Source: Sulfuritalea sp. (lineage in GTDB: Bacteria > Pseudomonadota > Gammaproteobacteria > Burkholderiales > Rhodocyclaceae). From it: a stretch of DNA of 37,612 nt. The notes beneath the pieces are model-generated. The model had not been told where the DNA came from. It saw only the letters and a program-made list of their open reading frames with translations, and did no database searches. Shown one piece after another: positions 1-10,525 of the stretch (position 1 is its first letter; each line of letters opens with the position of its first letter). The stretch is from NCBI GenBank assembly GCA_030247575.1, contig JAOTRV010000035.1, positions 1 to 37,612 on the forward strand, read 5' to 3'. Position numbers and translations under genes: made by a program.

Positions 1-376
1 CCTTGCCGGTGATCAGACCCTTGACCAGGGCGCTGTCGACCATGGCCTTGTCGAGGTCGTTCCAGGCGGCGATGCGCTTGGCCTTTTCACGCGAGAGGCG
101 CGTTGCGCCGTAACCGTCTTCGAGCATTTCGATGGCGACGAGGACGAAATCGCCCGGCTTGGCTTCGACTTCGCCACGCTCGTTCTGGAATTCCTCGACG
201 GGGATCATGCTTTCGGACTTGAGACCCGCATTGACGACCACGAAGTTCTGGTCGATGCGGACAACTTCGGCCGTGATGACTTCACCGGCACGCATTTCCT
301 GGCGCTGGAGGCTTTCCTCGAACAGGGCGGCAAAGCTCTCCATGGGTGAAGCTTCGGCAATAGCAGCAGTAGACAT
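1..376 (-). CDS. rpsA: 30S ribosomal protein S1, N-terminal part (cut by window edge)
   Basis: The minus-strand frame starts at the ATG at 376 and runs off the left edge, leaving 125 codons. The protein begins MSTAAIAEASPMESFAALFE and contains the first S1-type segment (RAGEVITAEVVRIDQNFVVV, then GLKSESMIPVEEF), which is typical of bacterial S1. S1 binds mRNA on the small ribosomal subunit and helps initiation. The gene lies downstream of the cmk half of an aroA-cmk fusion on the same strand, the usual proteobacterial cmk-rpsA order. About 126 bases separate them, room for its own promoter. An AAGG stretch about 11 bases before the ATG is the only visible ribosome-binding signal. Only the 5' end is visible, so the number of S1 repeats cannot be judged. 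Confidence 0.95.
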   Translation of the reverse strand, partial: MSTAAIAEASPMESFAALFEESLQRQEMRAGEVITAEVVRIDQNFVVVNAGLKSESMIPVEEFQNERGEVEAKPGDFVLVAIEMLEDGYGATRLSREKAKRIAAWNDLDKAMVDSALVKGLITGK

Positions 377-502
377 TGAGTTAGGGACCTTACGGATGTT
401 TGTCACCGGAGTGACGGGTTGGTTGCTGTTCGCCGCAGAGACCGGGCGGCCGCTGCGACACCTTTGATGCAATGCTTCCTTGAAACCTTCCTGATGCCGG
501 AC

Positions 503-2440
503 TTACAGCCGCTGCCGCGCGACGATGGTCATCACGGCCGCCACTGCTGCTTCGATGTTCATTTCGGTGGTATCCACCAAATCTGCATCGTCGCATTGCC
601 GGAGAGGTGCCACGCTGCGCTGGGCGTCGCGCGCATCCCGTTCCTGCAAATCCTGTAAAAGGGCGTGCATGTTAGCAGGCATCCCCTTTCCGATCAACTG
701 TTTATAGCGTCTTTCTGCACGTGCTGCGGCGGAAGCGGTAAGAAACACCTTGGCCGTCGCGGCGGGGAAGACCACCGAGCCCATGTCGCGCCCGTCCGCC
801 ACCAGTCCGGGAAAGCGCCGATAGGCGCGCTGCCGGGCCAGCAGCGCGGCCCGTACGGCCGGCAATGCCGCCACTTTCGAGGCGCCCGCCGAGACTTCCT
901 CGGTACGGATGGCGTCCGTCACATCGTCGCCCGCGAGCAGGATGCGGCCGCCCTCGAAGCTCGCCGGCAGGCCGGCAGCCAGTGCCGCCACCCCGGCTTC
1001 GCCGTCCAACGCCACGCCGGTCCGCAAGGCCGCGAGCGCGGTCAACCGGTACAGCGAGCCGCTGTCCAGGTAGTGGTAGCCGAGGGCCGCGGCGACGCGC
1101 TCGGCCACGGTGCCCTTGCCCGAGGCCGAGGGGCCGTCGATGGCGATTACCGGTGCGGTGATTTCGGCGAAAGCGTCGAAGTAGTCGGGAAAGGTCTTGT
1201 TCACGCAGTGCGGATCGTTGATCGTGACCGGCACGCCGCCGAGTGCCGCCAGGGAAAAACACATGGCCATGCGGTGATCGTCGTAGGTGTCGATCGCCGT
1301 GTCCGGCACGAGAGTCGACGCTGGCGAGACGGCAATGTAATCGGCCCCCTCCTCTACCGTCGCCCCGAGTTTCCTCAATTCGGTCGCCATCGCCGCGATG
1401 CGGTCGGTTTCCTTGACGCGCCACGAAGCGATGTTGCGCAGGAAGCAGCGACCGTCGGCGAACAGGGCTGCCACGGCCAGCGTCATCGCCGCGTCGGGAA
1501 TGTGGTTGAGGTCGAGATCGAAAGCCTTGAGCCTGCCCGATTCGGGCGCCCGCGCCTCGATATGCTGCGCGCCCCATTCGACGCTCGCGCCCATCGCCGC
1601 AAGCGCCTCGGCGAAGCGCACGTCGCCCTGAATGCTGTCGCGGCCGACGCCTTCGACCCGCACGGGACCGCCGCCGATCGCGCCGGCAGCGAGGAAATAG
1701 GAAGCCGCCGAGGCATCGCCTTCGACATGCAGCACGCCGGGGCTGCGATAGCGCTGGCCAGCCGCAAGCGTAAAACGTTGCCAGCCTTCGCGCTCGACCG
1801 TAACGCCGAAGCGTGCCATCAGGTTCAGCGTGATCTCGATGTAGGGCCGCGAGATCAGTTCGGTCGTCATCTCGATCACTGCCGCCTGACCCGTGAGCGG
1901 CAAGGCCATCAGCAGCGCGGTGAGGAACTGCGAAGACACGTCGCCCCGCAGCCGGATCGGTCCCGCAAGTTTGACCGTCGCCGGATGAATGGCCAGTGGC
2001 GGAAAGCCGGGATTGCCCGTGTAACGTACGTCGGCGCCGATCTGCAGCAGGCCATCGACCAGATCGCCGATCGGCCGCTCGTGCATGCGCGGCACGCCGG
2101 ACAGCCGGTAGTGGCCGCCCGACAGGGCCAGCGCCGCCGTCAACGGCCGGATCGCCGTGCCGGCGTTGCCCATGAAGAGATCGGCGTCCTTGACCGGGAA
2201 AGCACCACCGCAACCGTCGACACGCCATGCATTGCCGCCGAGCGCCGTGACGCCAACGCCGACCTTCCGCAGCGCCGCCAGCATCACGCGGGTGTCATCG
2301 GAATCGAGCAGATCGCGGATCTCGGTCGTGCCTTCCGCCAGCGCGGCCAGCAGCAACATGCGGTTGGAAATGCTTTTCGAGCCGGGCAGACGAACGTTGC
2401 CCGAGGCCACGCGCAGGGGCGGCAGGGTCAGGCTGGTCAT
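503..2440 (-). CDS. aroA-cmk: Bifunctional EPSP synthase / cytidylate kinase (AroA-Cmk fusion)
   Basis: One uninterrupted frame of 645 residues. Residues 1 to about 428 are 5-enolpyruvylshikimate-3-phosphate synthase: [10 protein letters not shown] near the start, [29 protein letters not shown] and DDHRMAM are all present. From about residue 431 the protein is CMP kinase, with the P-loop [18 protein letters not shown] and [11 protein letters not shown]. There is almost no linker. The first half makes EPSP from shikimate 3-phosphate and PEP in the chorismate pathway. The second phosphorylates CMP/dCMP. The start at 2440 was chosen because the ATG shares one base with the tyrA stop (TGATG), while upstream codons give an arginine-rich non-conserved stretch. 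Fused forms of this pair are known in betaproteobacteria, so this is probably not a sequencing error. Confidence 0.93.
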   Translation of the reverse strand: MTSLTLPPLRVASGNVRLPGSKSISNRMLLLAALAEGTTEIRDLLDSDDTRVMLAALRKVGVGVTALGGNAWRVDGCGGAFPVKDADLFMGNAGTAIRPLTAALALSGGHYRLSGVPRMHERPIGDLVDGLLQIGADVRYTGNPGFPPLAIHPATVKLAGPIRLRGDVSSQFLTALLMALPLTGQAAVIEMTTELISRPYIEITLNLMARFGVTVEREGWQRFTLAAGQRYRSPGVLHVEGDASAASYFLAAGAIGGGPVRVEGVGRDSIQGDVRFAEALAAMGASVEWGAQHIEARAPESGRLKAFDLDLNHIPDAAMTLAVAALFADGRCFLRNIASWRVKETDRIAAMATELRKLGATVEEGADYIAVSPASTLVPDTAIDTYDDHRMAMCFSLAALGGVPVTINDPHCVNKTFPDYFDAFAEITAPVIAIDGPSASGKGTVAERVAAALGYHYLDSGSLYRLTALAALRTGVALDGEAGVAALAAGLPASFEGGRILLAGDDVTDAIRTEEVSAGASKVAALPAVRAALLARQRAYRRFPGLVADGRDMGSVVFPAATAKVFLTASAAARAERRYKQLIGKGMPANMHALLQDLQERDARDAQRSVAPLRQCDDADLVDTTEMNIEAAVAAVMTIVARQRL

Positions 2441-3333
2441 CACTCCCCCGAGGGTGAAATCGAATCCAGCCACGCGTCGCGCCGCGCGCGGGCGGTCGAA
2501 AAAAGTTGTTCCAGACCCTCGGCGTCGCCTCCGGCGAGCAGCACGCGGGCGCGCATCAGTTCGACCATGTAGGCGTCGAGTTCCTGCAGCAGGGCTTGGC
2601 GATTGGCGACGCAGATGTCGCGCCACATCTCCGGATGGCTGCTGGCGATGCGCGTGAAATCGCGGAAGCCGCCGGCAGCAAATCCGAACAACTGATCCGA
2701 GTTCGGGCGCTGCGCAAAGTCATGCACCAGGGCAAAAGCCAGCAGATGCGGCAAGTGGCTGACAGCTGCAAAAACGCGGTCATGCTCCTCCGGGCCAAGT
2801 TGCGAGACCTTTGCGCCGCAAAGCTCCCACACCGTGCGCACCGCCTTGACGTCTTCCGCCGAGTTTTCAGGCAATGGCGTCAGCACCACCCGCTTTTCGA
2901 AGTAGAGATCGGACTGAGCCGCCGCCACGCCACTCTTCTCGGCGCCGGCGATCGGATGGCCCGGAACGAATTGGCCGATTTTGTCGCCGAGGGCAACACG
3001 CGCCGCTGCCACGACATCGGACTTGGTGCTGCCGCCGTCGGTGACGATGGTATGCGGCTGCAGGTGCGGCGCCAGCGCCTGCATGACGGCAGACATCTGA
3101 CCCACCGGCATGCCCAGCAGCACCAGGTCGGTGCCGTCGAGCGCGGATGCCCAGTCGGTCGCGATGACATCGATCACGCCGAGCTGCAGCGCCTGCTCCA
3201 GCGGCGCGCGCGTGCGGCCCATGCCCACCACCTGCAAGTCCCGCCGTAGAGCCAGCGCCGACTTCTTGAGGGCGAGCGCAAAGGAACCGCCGATCAGTCC
3301 GACACCGCAGATGACGACCTTGCTTTGCGCCAT
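2440..3333 (-). CDS. tyrA: Prephenate dehydrogenase
   Basis: A 297-residue protein with an N-terminal Rossmann motif ([18 protein letters not shown]), the conserved [10 protein letters not shown] segment and [18 protein letters not shown], all characteristic of TyrA-type prephenate/arogenate dehydrogenases. It oxidatively decarboxylates prephenate to 4-hydroxyphenylpyruvate, the tyrosine branch. There is no chorismate mutase domain and no ACT domain, so this is the short monofunctional type. The start shares one base with the hisC stop and the stop shares one base with aroA-cmk, suggesting translational coupling within one operon. Cofactor preference (NAD or NADP) cannot be read from the sequence with confidence. 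Confidence 0.93.
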   Translation of the reverse strand: MAQSKVVICGVGLIGGSFALALKKSALALRRDLQVVGMGRTRAPLEQALQLGVIDVIATDWASALDGTDLVLLGMPVGQMSAVMQALAPHLQPHTIVTDGGSTKSDVVAAARVALGDKIGQFVPGHPIAGAEKSGVAAAQSDLYFEKRVVLTPLPENSAEDVKAVRTVWELCGAKVSQLGPEEHDRVFAAVSHLPHLLAFALVHDFAQRPNSDQLFGFAAGGFRDFTRIASSHPEMWRDICVANRQALLQELDAYMVELMRARVLLAGGDAEGLEQLFSTARARRDAWLDSISPSGE

Positions 3334-4421
3334 CAGAGCGATTTTTCGAGTGCGTCGAGGAAGCGGTCGTTTTCGCGTTCGAGGCCGATGGTGACGCGCA
3401 AGTGCTCCGGCATGCCGTAATTGGCGATGGGACGCACGATCACGCCCTGCTTCAACAGGCGCTGGTTGACGCCGGCCGCATCGCCGGCCTTGAAAGTGAC
3501 GAAGTTGCCGTGCGAAGGAATGTGCGACAGCCCCAGCCGCTTCAATCCAGCGAGTATCTGTTCCATGCCGCGGCGATTGGACTCGTAGCTCTCGGCAAGA
3601 AAGAGATGGTCATCGAGTGCCGCGACGGCCGCGGCGAGCGCGAGATTGTTGGCGTTGAACGGCTGGCGCACGCGATTAAGCAAGTCGGCAACTTCTGCGG
3701 AGGCGAGTCCGTAGCCGATGCGCAGGCCGGCCAGGCCATACACCTTGGAAAAGGTGCGGGTGATCAGCAGATTGGGGAAATCCTTGAGCCAGGCCACGGT
3801 ATCGGCGCGATCGGCCGGCGGCAGGTATTCGTTGTAGGCCTCGTCCAGCACCACGACCACGTCCTGCGACAGGGATTGCAGGAAAGCCCTGATCTGCGGG
3901 TAGGGCAGAAAATTGCCGGTCGGATTGTTCGGGTTGGCGATCCAGACGATGCGCGTATCCGGACGGATCGCCGCCCGCATGGCATCGAGATCGTGGCCGA
4001 ACTCCCTGGCTGGAACGGCGATGCATTCGGCGCCCGCCGACATCGTTGCCAGCGGATAGACGGCAAAGGCATGGCGCGAAAACACCGACGAGCGCCCCGG
4101 CGAAAGAAACACCCGCGCCGCGAGGTCGAGTATGTCGTTGGAGCCGTTGCCGATCACGACCTGGTTCATGCCCAGGCCGTAGCGCTCCGCCAGCGCCCGG
4201 GTCAGATCGAAGTTGTCCGGGTAGCGTTCGATCCCGCCAGCAGCCTTTTCCATCGCCGCGCGCGCCAGCGGACTCATGCCCAGCGGGTTTTCATTGGACG
4301 CGAGCTTGACGATGCTGTCGACCGGAATGCCCATTTCGCGGGCCAGTTCGGTGATCGGCTTGCCCGGCAGATAGGGCGAGATGGCACGGATGTAGGCGGG
4401 TGCGAGATCGGCTGTGCTCAT
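3333..4421 (-). CDS. hisC: Histidinol-phosphate aminotransferase (HisC type)
   Basis: A 362-residue fold-type I PLP aminotransferase. It shows the substrate-pocket segment NPNNPTG, the motif VVLDEAYNEY and the PLP-lysine segment TRTFSKVYGLAGLRIGYG. The start MSTADLAPAYIR at 4421 leaves 7 bases after the pheA stop. A longer in-frame extension exists upstream but overlaps pheA and is not conserved in character. In this betaproteobacterial cluster the HisC paralogue sits between pheA and tyrA. It may therefore act mainly as an aromatic aminotransferase (phenylpyruvate, 4-hydroxyphenylpyruvate) or have a dual role with histidine synthesis. That specificity is inferred from context. Confidence 0.9.
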   Translation of the reverse strand: MSTADLAPAYIRAISPYLPGKPITELAREMGIPVDSIVKLASNENPLGMSPLARAAMEKAAGGIERYPDNFDLTRALAERYGLGMNQVVIGNGSNDILDLAARVFLSPGRSSVFSRHAFAVYPLATMSAGAECIAVPAREFGHDLDAMRAAIRPDTRIVWIANPNNPTGNFLPYPQIRAFLQSLSQDVVVVLDEAYNEYLPPADRADTVAWLKDFPNLLITRTFSKVYGLAGLRIGYGLASAEVADLLNRVRQPFNANNLALAAAVAALDDHLFLAESYESNRRGMEQILAGLKRLGLSHIPSHGNFVTFKAGDAAGVNQRLLKQGVIVRPIANYGMPEHLRVTIGLERENDRFLDALEKSL

Positions 4422-4428
4422 GGCTTCC

Positions 4429-5511
4429 TCATGGCGTGGCGTGCGGATAGGAGCCGAGTTCCTTGACGAAACCGGCCCTGCCGCGAAGATCGTCGAGTGC
4501 AGCGGCGACGGCGGCATCCTGCCGGTGTCCCTCGACGTCGATGAAAAACACGTATTCCCAGCGACTGCCGCCGAAACCGCGTGCCGGCCTCGATTCGAAC
4601 TTGCTCATCGAAACACCGTGATCGGCCAGCGGCGTCAGCAGATCGTGCACCGCGCCCGGCTTGTTCTGCGCCGAACACACGAAAGACGTCTTGTCCTGCC
4701 CCGAAGGACCGGCATCGTGTTGCGCCAGCACCAGGAATCGCGTGGTGTTGTTCGAGTCGTCTTCTATGTTCGACGCCAGCTGGTTGAGACCGTAGAGCAC
4801 GCCGGCGCCTTCCCCCGCGATCGCGCAGGATTCCGGGTCTTCGGCCGCCAGTCGGGCCGCCTCGGCGTTGCTGGCCACCGGTACCCTGGGCAGATTCGCC
4901 AGGTTCCGGTTGAGCCATTCGTGGCACTGCGCGAGCGACTGGGCATGGGAGTAAAGACGCTTGATGCCGTCCATCGACTCTGCCTTGGACAACAGATTCT
5001 GGTGAATGCGCAGCATCACTTCGCCGCAAATCTTCAGCGGCGAGGCCAGCAGCAAATCGAGGCTGCGGCTCACCGCGCCTTCCGAGGAGTTTTCCACCGG
5101 CACCACGCCGTAGTCGGCGTTGCCCGATTCGACGGCGCGGAACACGTCGTCGATCGCGCCGAACGGCGAGAAGGTCGGCGCCGAGCCGAAATGCTTCTTG
5201 GCGGCGCTTTCGGTGAAGGTGCCGGCCGGGCCGAAATAGGCGATGCGCAGGGGCTGCTCGAGCGCCAGGCAAGCCGACATCACCTCGCGGAAGATCCGCT
5301 GTACAGCCGCGTCCGGCAGCGGGCCGCGATTGCCGGCCACCAGGCGGCGCAGCACCTGGGCCTCGCGCTCCGGCCGGTAGATGTTGCCCTGCTTGATTTC
5401 GCCGATGCGATGCGCGTACTGTGCCCGCTCGGAGAGCAGGCGCAGCATCTCGTTATCGGCGCGGTCGATGCCTTCGCGCAGACGGTTCAGTTCTTCTTTC
5501 TCGTCAGCCAT
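4429..5511 (-). CDS. pheA: Bifunctional chorismate mutase / prephenate dehydratase
   Basis: A 360-residue P-protein. Residues about 5-85 form an AroQ chorismate mutase (LNRLREGIDRADNEMLRLL, RIGEIKQG, YRPEREAQVLRRL). From about residue 88 comes the prephenate dehydratase domain with YFGPAGTFTE, VVPVENSSEGAV and the active-site segment NNTTRFLVL. A C-terminal ACT domain contains SKFESRP, the usual phenylalanine-binding motif, so feedback inhibition by phenylalanine is expected. The protein converts chorismate via prephenate to phenylpyruvate. The ATG overlaps the stop of the upstream serA-type gene by one base (TGATG). Confidence 0.95.
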   Translation of the reverse strand: MADEKEELNRLREGIDRADNEMLRLLSERAQYAHRIGEIKQGNIYRPEREAQVLRRLVAGNRGPLPDAAVQRIFREVMSACLALEQPLRIAYFGPAGTFTESAAKKHFGSAPTFSPFGAIDDVFRAVESGNADYGVVPVENSSEGAVSRSLDLLLASPLKICGEVMLRIHQNLLSKAESMDGIKRLYSHAQSLAQCHEWLNRNLANLPRVPVASNAEAARLAAEDPESCAIAGEGAGVLYGLNQLASNIEDDSNNTTRFLVLAQHDAGPSGQDKTSFVCSAQNKPGAVHDLLTPLADHGVSMSKFESRPARGFGGSRWEYVFFIDVEGHRQDAAVAAALDDLRGRAGFVKELGSYPHATP

Positions 5512-6695
5512 CAGCCTTCGTGCGGCAGATAACGCACCGCGAGTACGCCCTCGATCTGCGCGATCGAGTCGATTACCTCTTTCGGCACCTTGGTCTCGAC
5601 ATCCACCAGGGTGTAGGCAACCTCGCCCTTCGACTTGTTCATCATGTTATGGATGTTCAAGCCGGCCTGCGCCATGGCCGTCGAGATCTGCCCCAGCATG
5701 TTGGGCACGTTCGAATTGGTGACGGCGACGCGGAAGCGCGATTCGCGCGGCATCACCACGTTGGGGAAGTTCACCGCGTTCTGCACGTTGCCGTCTTCCA
5801 GATAGTCACGCAGCTGGTCGGCAACCATGATCGCGCAGTTCTCTTCCGCCTCGCCGGTGGAGGCGCCCAAATGCGGCAGGGCGATCACGTGCGGATGGTT
5901 GTTGACGTGCGGGCTGGGGAAATCGCAAACATAGGAACCGAGCTTCCTGGCTTCGAGCGCGGCAAGCACTGCCGCCTCATCCACCACGCCATCGCGGGAA
6001 AAGTTCAGCAGCACGGCGTTGTGTTTGGTGTGCGCCAGCATTTCCGCGTTGATCATCTTGCGCGTGGCATTGACCAGGGGCACATGGATCGAGATGAAAT
6101 TGGCGTTCTTCAGCACCTCGGTCACGCTGTTGGCCTTCTTCACCTGCGATGGCAGGCTCCAGGCCGCATCGACGGTGATCTCGGGATCGTAGCCGAGTAC
6201 GTGCATGCCCAGCTTGATCGCCGCGTCCGCCACCAGGCAGCCGATCTTGCCCAGACCGATCACGCCCAGCGTGTGTCCCGCCAGTTCGAAGCCGGCGAAG
6301 TTCTTCTTGCCGTCCTCGACCTTCTTCTCCATGGCCGGATCTGCGGGATCGAGTGCGGCGACGAACTTCATGGCCCCGCCGATGTTGCGCGCCGACAGCA
6401 ACATGCCGGCCAGCACCAGTTCCTTGACCGCATTGGCGTTGGCGCCCGGCGCATTGAAGACCGGCACGCCGCGCGCCGACATCGCCTGGACCGGGATGTT
6501 GTTGGTGCCGGCACCGGCACGGCCGATGGCCAGCACCGACGGCGGAATCTCCATCGAATGCATGTCGGCCGAACGCACCATGATGGCGTCCGGCTGCGCG
6601 ACGTCCTTGCCGACCTGGTAGCGCTCCGCCGGCAGGCGCTTCAGCCCGTTCTGGGATATCTGATTGAGAATCAGAACCTTGAAGGGGTCACCCAT
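5511..6695 (-). CDS. serA: D-3-phosphoglycerate dehydrogenase family protein with C-terminal ACT domain
   Basis: 394 residues. The D-2-hydroxyacid dehydrogenase fold is clear: RAGAGTNNIPVQ and the NAD-binding GLGKIGCLVADAAIKLG. NFSRDGVVDE carries the substrate arginine, and the catalytic histidine is in IALPHLGASTGEAEEN. The last ~75 residues (from about RFRVAVTNSNVPNML) form one ACT domain, so this is the short ACT-containing type, possibly regulated by serine. It would oxidise 3-phosphoglycerate to 3-phosphohydroxypyruvate, the substrate of SerC encoded immediately upstream. The first 8 bases of this gene overlap the end of serC. Other SerA paralogues may exist elsewhere in the genome, so the symbol rests on family plus the neighbouring serC. 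Confidence 0.88.
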   Translation of the reverse strand: MGDPFKVLILNQISQNGLKRLPAERYQVGKDVAQPDAIMVRSADMHSMEIPPSVLAIGRAGAGTNNIPVQAMSARGVPVFNAPGANANAVKELVLAGMLLSARNIGGAMKFVAALDPADPAMEKKVEDGKKNFAGFELAGHTLGVIGLGKIGCLVADAAIKLGMHVLGYDPEITVDAAWSLPSQVKKANSVTEVLKNANFISIHVPLVNATRKMINAEMLAHTKHNAVLLNFSRDGVVDEAAVLAALEARKLGSYVCDFPSPHVNNHPHVIALPHLGASTGEAEENCAIMVADQLRDYLEDGNVQNAVNFPNVVMPRESRFRVAVTNSNVPNMLGQISTAMAQAGLNIHNMMNKSKGEVAYTLVDVETKVPKEVIDSIAQIEGVLAVRYLPHEG

Positions 6696-7770
6696 TTTTC
6701 GCCTCGAATTCCTTCATGTACGCGACCAGGGCGGCGACGCCCTCGATGGACATGGCGTTGTAGATGGAAGCGCGCATGCCGCCGACCGACCGGTGGCCCT
6801 TGAGCTGCACCATGCCCCTGGCCTTGGCGCCCTTGAGGAACTCCTCGTCGAGCGCGGCATCCTTGAGCGTGAAGGGCACGTTCATGCGCGAGCGGTCTTC
6901 CTTGCGCACCGGATTGGCGTAGAAGCTCGATGCGTCGATGCAGTCGTAAAGCATCTTGGCCTTGGCGATATTCTGCTTTTCCATCGCCGCCAGGCCGCCC
7001 TGCTGCTTGAGCCACTGGAACACCAGGCCGGCGATGTAGATGCCATAGGTGGGCGGCGTGTTGTACATCGAGTCGTTCTCGGCGTGGGTCTTGTAGTCCA
7101 TCATGGTCTGCGGCGCGGGCACGCCCTTGCCGATCAGGTCGTCGCGGATGATGACGATGGTCAGTCCGGCCGGACCGATATTCTTCTGCGCGCCGGCGTA
7201 GATCAGGCCGTACTTGCTGACATCGACCGGCTTCGACAGGATGTTCGACGACATGTCGCACACCAGCGGAACGTCGCCGGTGTCGGGCGTCCAGTGGAAT
7301 TCCACGCCGCCGATGGTCTCGTTGCCCGTGTAGTGCACGTAGGCGGCATCCTTGTCGAGCTTCCAGTCCTTCTGCGCCGGTGCGTAGGCAAACTTCCCGT
7401 CTTCGCTGCTGGCGACGATATTGACCTTGCCGAAAGCCTTGGCTGCCTTGATGGCCTTTTTCGCCCATTCGCCGGTATGCACATAGTCGGCACTGGCCTT
7501 GCCGGCCAGCAGGTTCATCGGGATCATTTCGAACTGCAGCGTGGCGCCGCCTTGCAGGAACAGCACCTTGTAATTGGCGGGAATGCCCATCAGTTCGCGC
7601 AAATCGGCCTCCGCCTGGGCGTGGATGCCCATGTATTCCTTGCCGCGATGGCTCATTTCCATCACCGACTGGCCGCTGCCATGCCAGTCGAGCAATTCGT
7701 CGGCCGCCTGCTTGAGAACGACCTCGGGCAATGCCGCGGGTCCTGCGCTGAAATTGAAGATGCGTGCCAT
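6688..7770 (-). CDS. serC: Phosphoserine aminotransferase
   Basis: 360 residues, the usual SerC length. It begins MARIFNFSAGPAALPEVVL and contains SHRGKEY, LQGGATLQFEMIPMNLL and the PLP-lysine segment YAGAQKNIGPAGLT. The C-terminal part has GHRSVGGMRASIYNAM, also diagnostic. It transaminates 3-phosphohydroxypyruvate to phosphoserine. In many bacteria it also acts in pyridoxal phosphate synthesis. A clear ribosome-binding site (CTGGAGGCTGG) precedes the ATG. The gene follows gyrA after a 124-base gap and starts the coupled block serC-serA-pheA-hisC-tyrA-aroA/cmk, so a promoter for the block is expected in that gap, although I could not assign one. Confidence 0.96.
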   Translation of the reverse strand: MARIFNFSAGPAALPEVVLKQAADELLDWHGSGQSVMEMSHRGKEYMGIHAQAEADLRELMGIPANYKVLFLQGGATLQFEMIPMNLLAGKASADYVHTGEWAKKAIKAAKAFGKVNIVASSEDGKFAYAPAQKDWKLDKDAAYVHYTGNETIGGVEFHWTPDTGDVPLVCDMSSNILSKPVDVSKYGLIYAGAQKNIGPAGLTIVIIRDDLIGKGVPAPQTMMDYKTHAENDSMYNTPPTYGIYIAGLVFQWLKQQGGLAAMEKQNIAKAKMLYDCIDASSFYANPVRKEDRSRMNVPFTLKDAALDEEFLKGAKARGMVQLKGHRSVGGMRASIYNAMSIEGVAALVAYMKEFEAKNG

Positions 7771-7894
7771 AACCAGCCTCCAGAAGTGACTAAATCAATT
7801 TTCGGAAAATACAGGATACCGTATACATTAATCGATGTTTCGCTGCCTTCGCGCTGGTCTTTACCCTCTGGCGCTAGGGATCAGTCGCGAGGGG

Positions 7895-10474
7895 TCAGTC
7901 CTCGCCCGGCAGGTCCGCAACCGGGTCTTCATCTTCCGTTTCGATCACTTTTTCGACTCCGGCGAGATAGGTCCCATCGTCGAGATTGATCAGTGTCACG
8001 CCCTGGGTCGAGCGGCTCATAACGCGAATGTCCGTCACCCGGGTGCGGATCAGTACGCCGCCGGTAGAGATCAGCATGATTTCCTCGCGGGTTTCACCCA
8101 GGCCGGCGAGCACCGCAGCGACGACCTTGCCGTTGCGCTCGGACGTCTGGATGGCGATCATGCCCTTGGTGCCGCGGCCGTGACGCGTGTACTCGGCGAT
8201 CGGCGTGCGCTTGCCGTAGCCGTTCTCGGTCGCCGTCAGTACGGAATAGTCCTCGCTGTCCGCGACCAGCATGGAAATGACCTTCTGCCTGTCTTCCAGC
8301 ATCATGCCGCGCACGCCACGCGCTTCGCGGCCCATCGGCCGCACGTCGTCCTCGGCAAAGCGCACGGCCTTGCCTGCATCGGAGAACAGCATCACGTCGC
8401 ACTGGCCATTGGTGATGGCGACGCCTATCAGGCGATCTCCTTCGTCCAGTCCAACGGCGATGATGCCCGCCTTGCGCGGATTGGCGAAGCTGGTCAGCGG
8501 CGTCTTCTTCACCGTGCCCATGCCGGTGGCCATGAAGACGAAGTGCTCCTCGTCGAATTCCTTGACCGGCAGGATCGCGGTGATCTTCTCGCCTTCCTCG
8601 AGCGGGAACAGATTGACGATCGGCTTGCCGCGCGAGGCGCGCTGCCCTTCCGGCGCTTCGTAGACCTTGAGCCAATAAACGCGGCCGCGGCTGGAAAAGC
8701 AAAGAATGTAGTCGTGGGTGTTGGCGACGAACAGGCGATCGACGAAATCATCTTCCTTGACCGCCGCTGCCTGCTTGCCGCGCCCGCCGCGCCGCTGGGC
8801 CCGATAGTCGGCCAGGGGCTGGCGCTTGATGTAGCCGGTATGCGACAGCGTGACCACCATATCCTCGCGGACGATCAGGTCTTCAAAATTGATGTCGGCG
8901 GTGCTGAGTACGATTTCGGAACGCCGCGCGTCACCGAACTGCACCCTCACTGCCGTCAGTTCGTCGCCGATGATGGTGGTGATGCGCTCGGGGCGGGCCA
9001 GGATGTCGAGCAGGTCGACGATCTGTTCCATCACCTCCTTGTATTCGGCGACGATCTTGTCCTGCTCCAGCCCGGTCAGGCGCTGCAGGCGAAGTTCGAG
9101 AATCGCCTGGGCCTGGGCATCGGACAGCAAATAGCCGTCGGCAGAAAGGCCGAACTCCGCGCCGAGACCATCGGGGCGCGAAGACTCTGCCGCGACGCGG
9201 GCCAGCATGCCTTCCACCAGGGTCGAACGCCAGGTGCGCGCCATCAGCCCGCGCTTGGCTTCCGGCGGGGTCTGTGCCGCCTTGATCAGGGCGATGATTT
9301 CATCGACATTCGACAGCGCGACGGCTAGGCCTTCGAGGATGTGGCCGCGCTCGCGCGCCTTGCGCAGTTCGAACACCGTGCGCCGCGTGACGACCTCGCG
9401 CCGATGGGCGAGGAAGCATTGCAGCATTTCCTTCAGATTCAGCAGCTTGGGGCGGCCATCGACCAGCGCCACCATGTTCATGCCGAAGGTGTCCTGCAGC
9501 TGTGTCTGTTTGTAGAGGTGATTCAGCACCACCTCCGGCATCTGGCCCTTCTTCAATTCGATGACCAGGCGCATGCCCGACTTGTCGGACTCGTCCTGGA
9601 TATGGGCGATGCCCTCGATCTTCTTCTCGTGCACCAGCTCGGCGATCTTTTCCTGCAGCGTCCTCTTGTTGACCTGGTAGGGCAATTCGTCGACCACGAT
9701 GGCCTGCCGCCCGCTGCGCTGCAAATCCTCGATATGGGTGCGTGCCCGCATGATCACGCGACCGCGGCCCGTGAGGTAGCCGTCGCGCACGCCGGAGACG
9801 CCGTAGATCAGCCCGGCCGTGGGAAAGTCGGGCGCGGGAATGATGTTGATCAGTTCGTCGATGGTCGTTTCCGGCGTGGCCAGCAGGAGCAGACAGGCAT
9901 CCACCACCTCATTGAGGTTGTGCGGCGGAATATTGGTCGCCATGCCCACGGCGATACCCGCGGAACCATTGATCAGCAGATTGGGGATGCGCGCCGGGAG
10001 AACCAGCGGTTCGTGCTCCGAACCATCGTAGTTGGGGCCGAAATCGACGGTTTCCTTGTCGATGTCGATCAACAGCTCATGGCCGATACGCGCCATGCGT
10101 ATTTCCGTATAGCGCATGGCCGCGGCGTTGTCGCCGTCGACCGAACCGAAGTTGCCCTGGCCATCGACCAGCATGTAGCGCAGCGAAAAATCCTGCGCCA
10201 TGCGCACAATCGTGTCGTAAACGGCCGTGTCGCCGTGCGGGTGATACTTGCCGATGACGTCGCCGACGATGCGCGCGGACTTCTTGTAGGCCTTGTTCCA
10301 GTCGTTGGAAAGCTCGTGCATCGCGAACAGCACGCGGCGATGGACGGGCTTCAGACCGTCCCGCACGTCCGGCAGCGCACGTCCGACGATCACGCTCATG
10401 GCGTAATCGAGATAGGAGTGGCGCATCTCCTCTTCGAGGCTGATCGGCAGGGTTTCTTTGGCGAACGAGGTCAT
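7895..10474 (-). CDS. gyrA: DNA gyrase subunit A
   Basis: 859 residues. The N-terminus ([35 protein letters not shown]) is typical of type IIA topoisomerase A subunits. The catalytic tyrosine is Tyr122 in [11 protein letters not shown], the same number as in E. coli. The GyrA-box QRRGGRG is present in the C-terminal domain, which separates it from ParC. The protein ends with an acidic tail. In the quinolone-resistance region the residues at positions 83 and 87 are Thr and Asp ([12 protein letters not shown]). Thr83 occurs naturally in other bacteria, so it is not by itself a resistance mutation. The product breaks and rejoins DNA in the negative-supercoiling reaction with GyrB. Confidence 0.97.
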   Translation of the reverse strand: MTSFAKETLPISLEEEMRHSYLDYAMSVIVGRALPDVRDGLKPVHRRVLFAMHELSNDWNKAYKKSARIVGDVIGKYHPHGDTAVYDTIVRMAQDFSLRYMLVDGQGNFGSVDGDNAAAMRYTEIRMARIGHELLIDIDKETVDFGPNYDGSEHEPLVLPARIPNLLINGSAGIAVGMATNIPPHNLNEVVDACLLLLATPETTIDELINIIPAPDFPTAGLIYGVSGVRDGYLTGRGRVIMRARTHIEDLQRSGRQAIVVDELPYQVNKRTLQEKIAELVHEKKIEGIAHIQDESDKSGMRLVIELKKGQMPEVVLNHLYKQTQLQDTFGMNMVALVDGRPKLLNLKEMLQCFLAHRREVVTRRTVFELRKARERGHILEGLAVALSNVDEIIALIKAAQTPPEAKRGLMARTWRSTLVEGMLARVAAESSRPDGLGAEFGLSADGYLLSDAQAQAILELRLQRLTGLEQDKIVAEYKEVMEQIVDLLDILARPERITTIIGDELTAVRVQFGDARRSEIVLSTADINFEDLIVREDMVVTLSHTGYIKRQPLADYRAQRRGGRGKQAAAVKEDDFVDRLFVANTHDYILCFSSRGRVYWLKVYEAPEGQRASRGKPIVNLFPLEEGEKITAILPVKEFDEEHFVFMATGMGTVKKTPLTSFANPRKAGIIAVGLDEGDRLIGVAITNGQCDVMLFSDAGKAVRFAEDDVRPMGREARGVRGMMLEDRQKVISMLVADSEDYSVLTATENGYGKRTPIAEYTRHGRGTKGMIAIQTSERNGKVVAAVLAGLGETREEIMLISTGGVLIRTRVTDIRVMSRSTQGVTLINLDDGTYLAGVEKVIETEDEDPVADLPGED

Positions 10475-10525
10475 GTAGGCTTGCCGCGACCGACTTGCGG
10501 CGGGGCGATGGCGTAAAAGCGAGCA

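Noticed and set aside
665-2572. Long plus-strand open frame of 635 codons opposite aroA-cmk
   Set aside because: A shadow of the real gene in GC-rich DNA: rich in Arg, His, Gly and Gln, no domain, and the minus strand carries a fully conserved enzyme.
10062-10240. Thr at GyrA position 83 as a quinolone-resistance change
   Set aside because: Thr83 is the natural residue in several bacteria and Asp87 is intact, so resistance is not supported.
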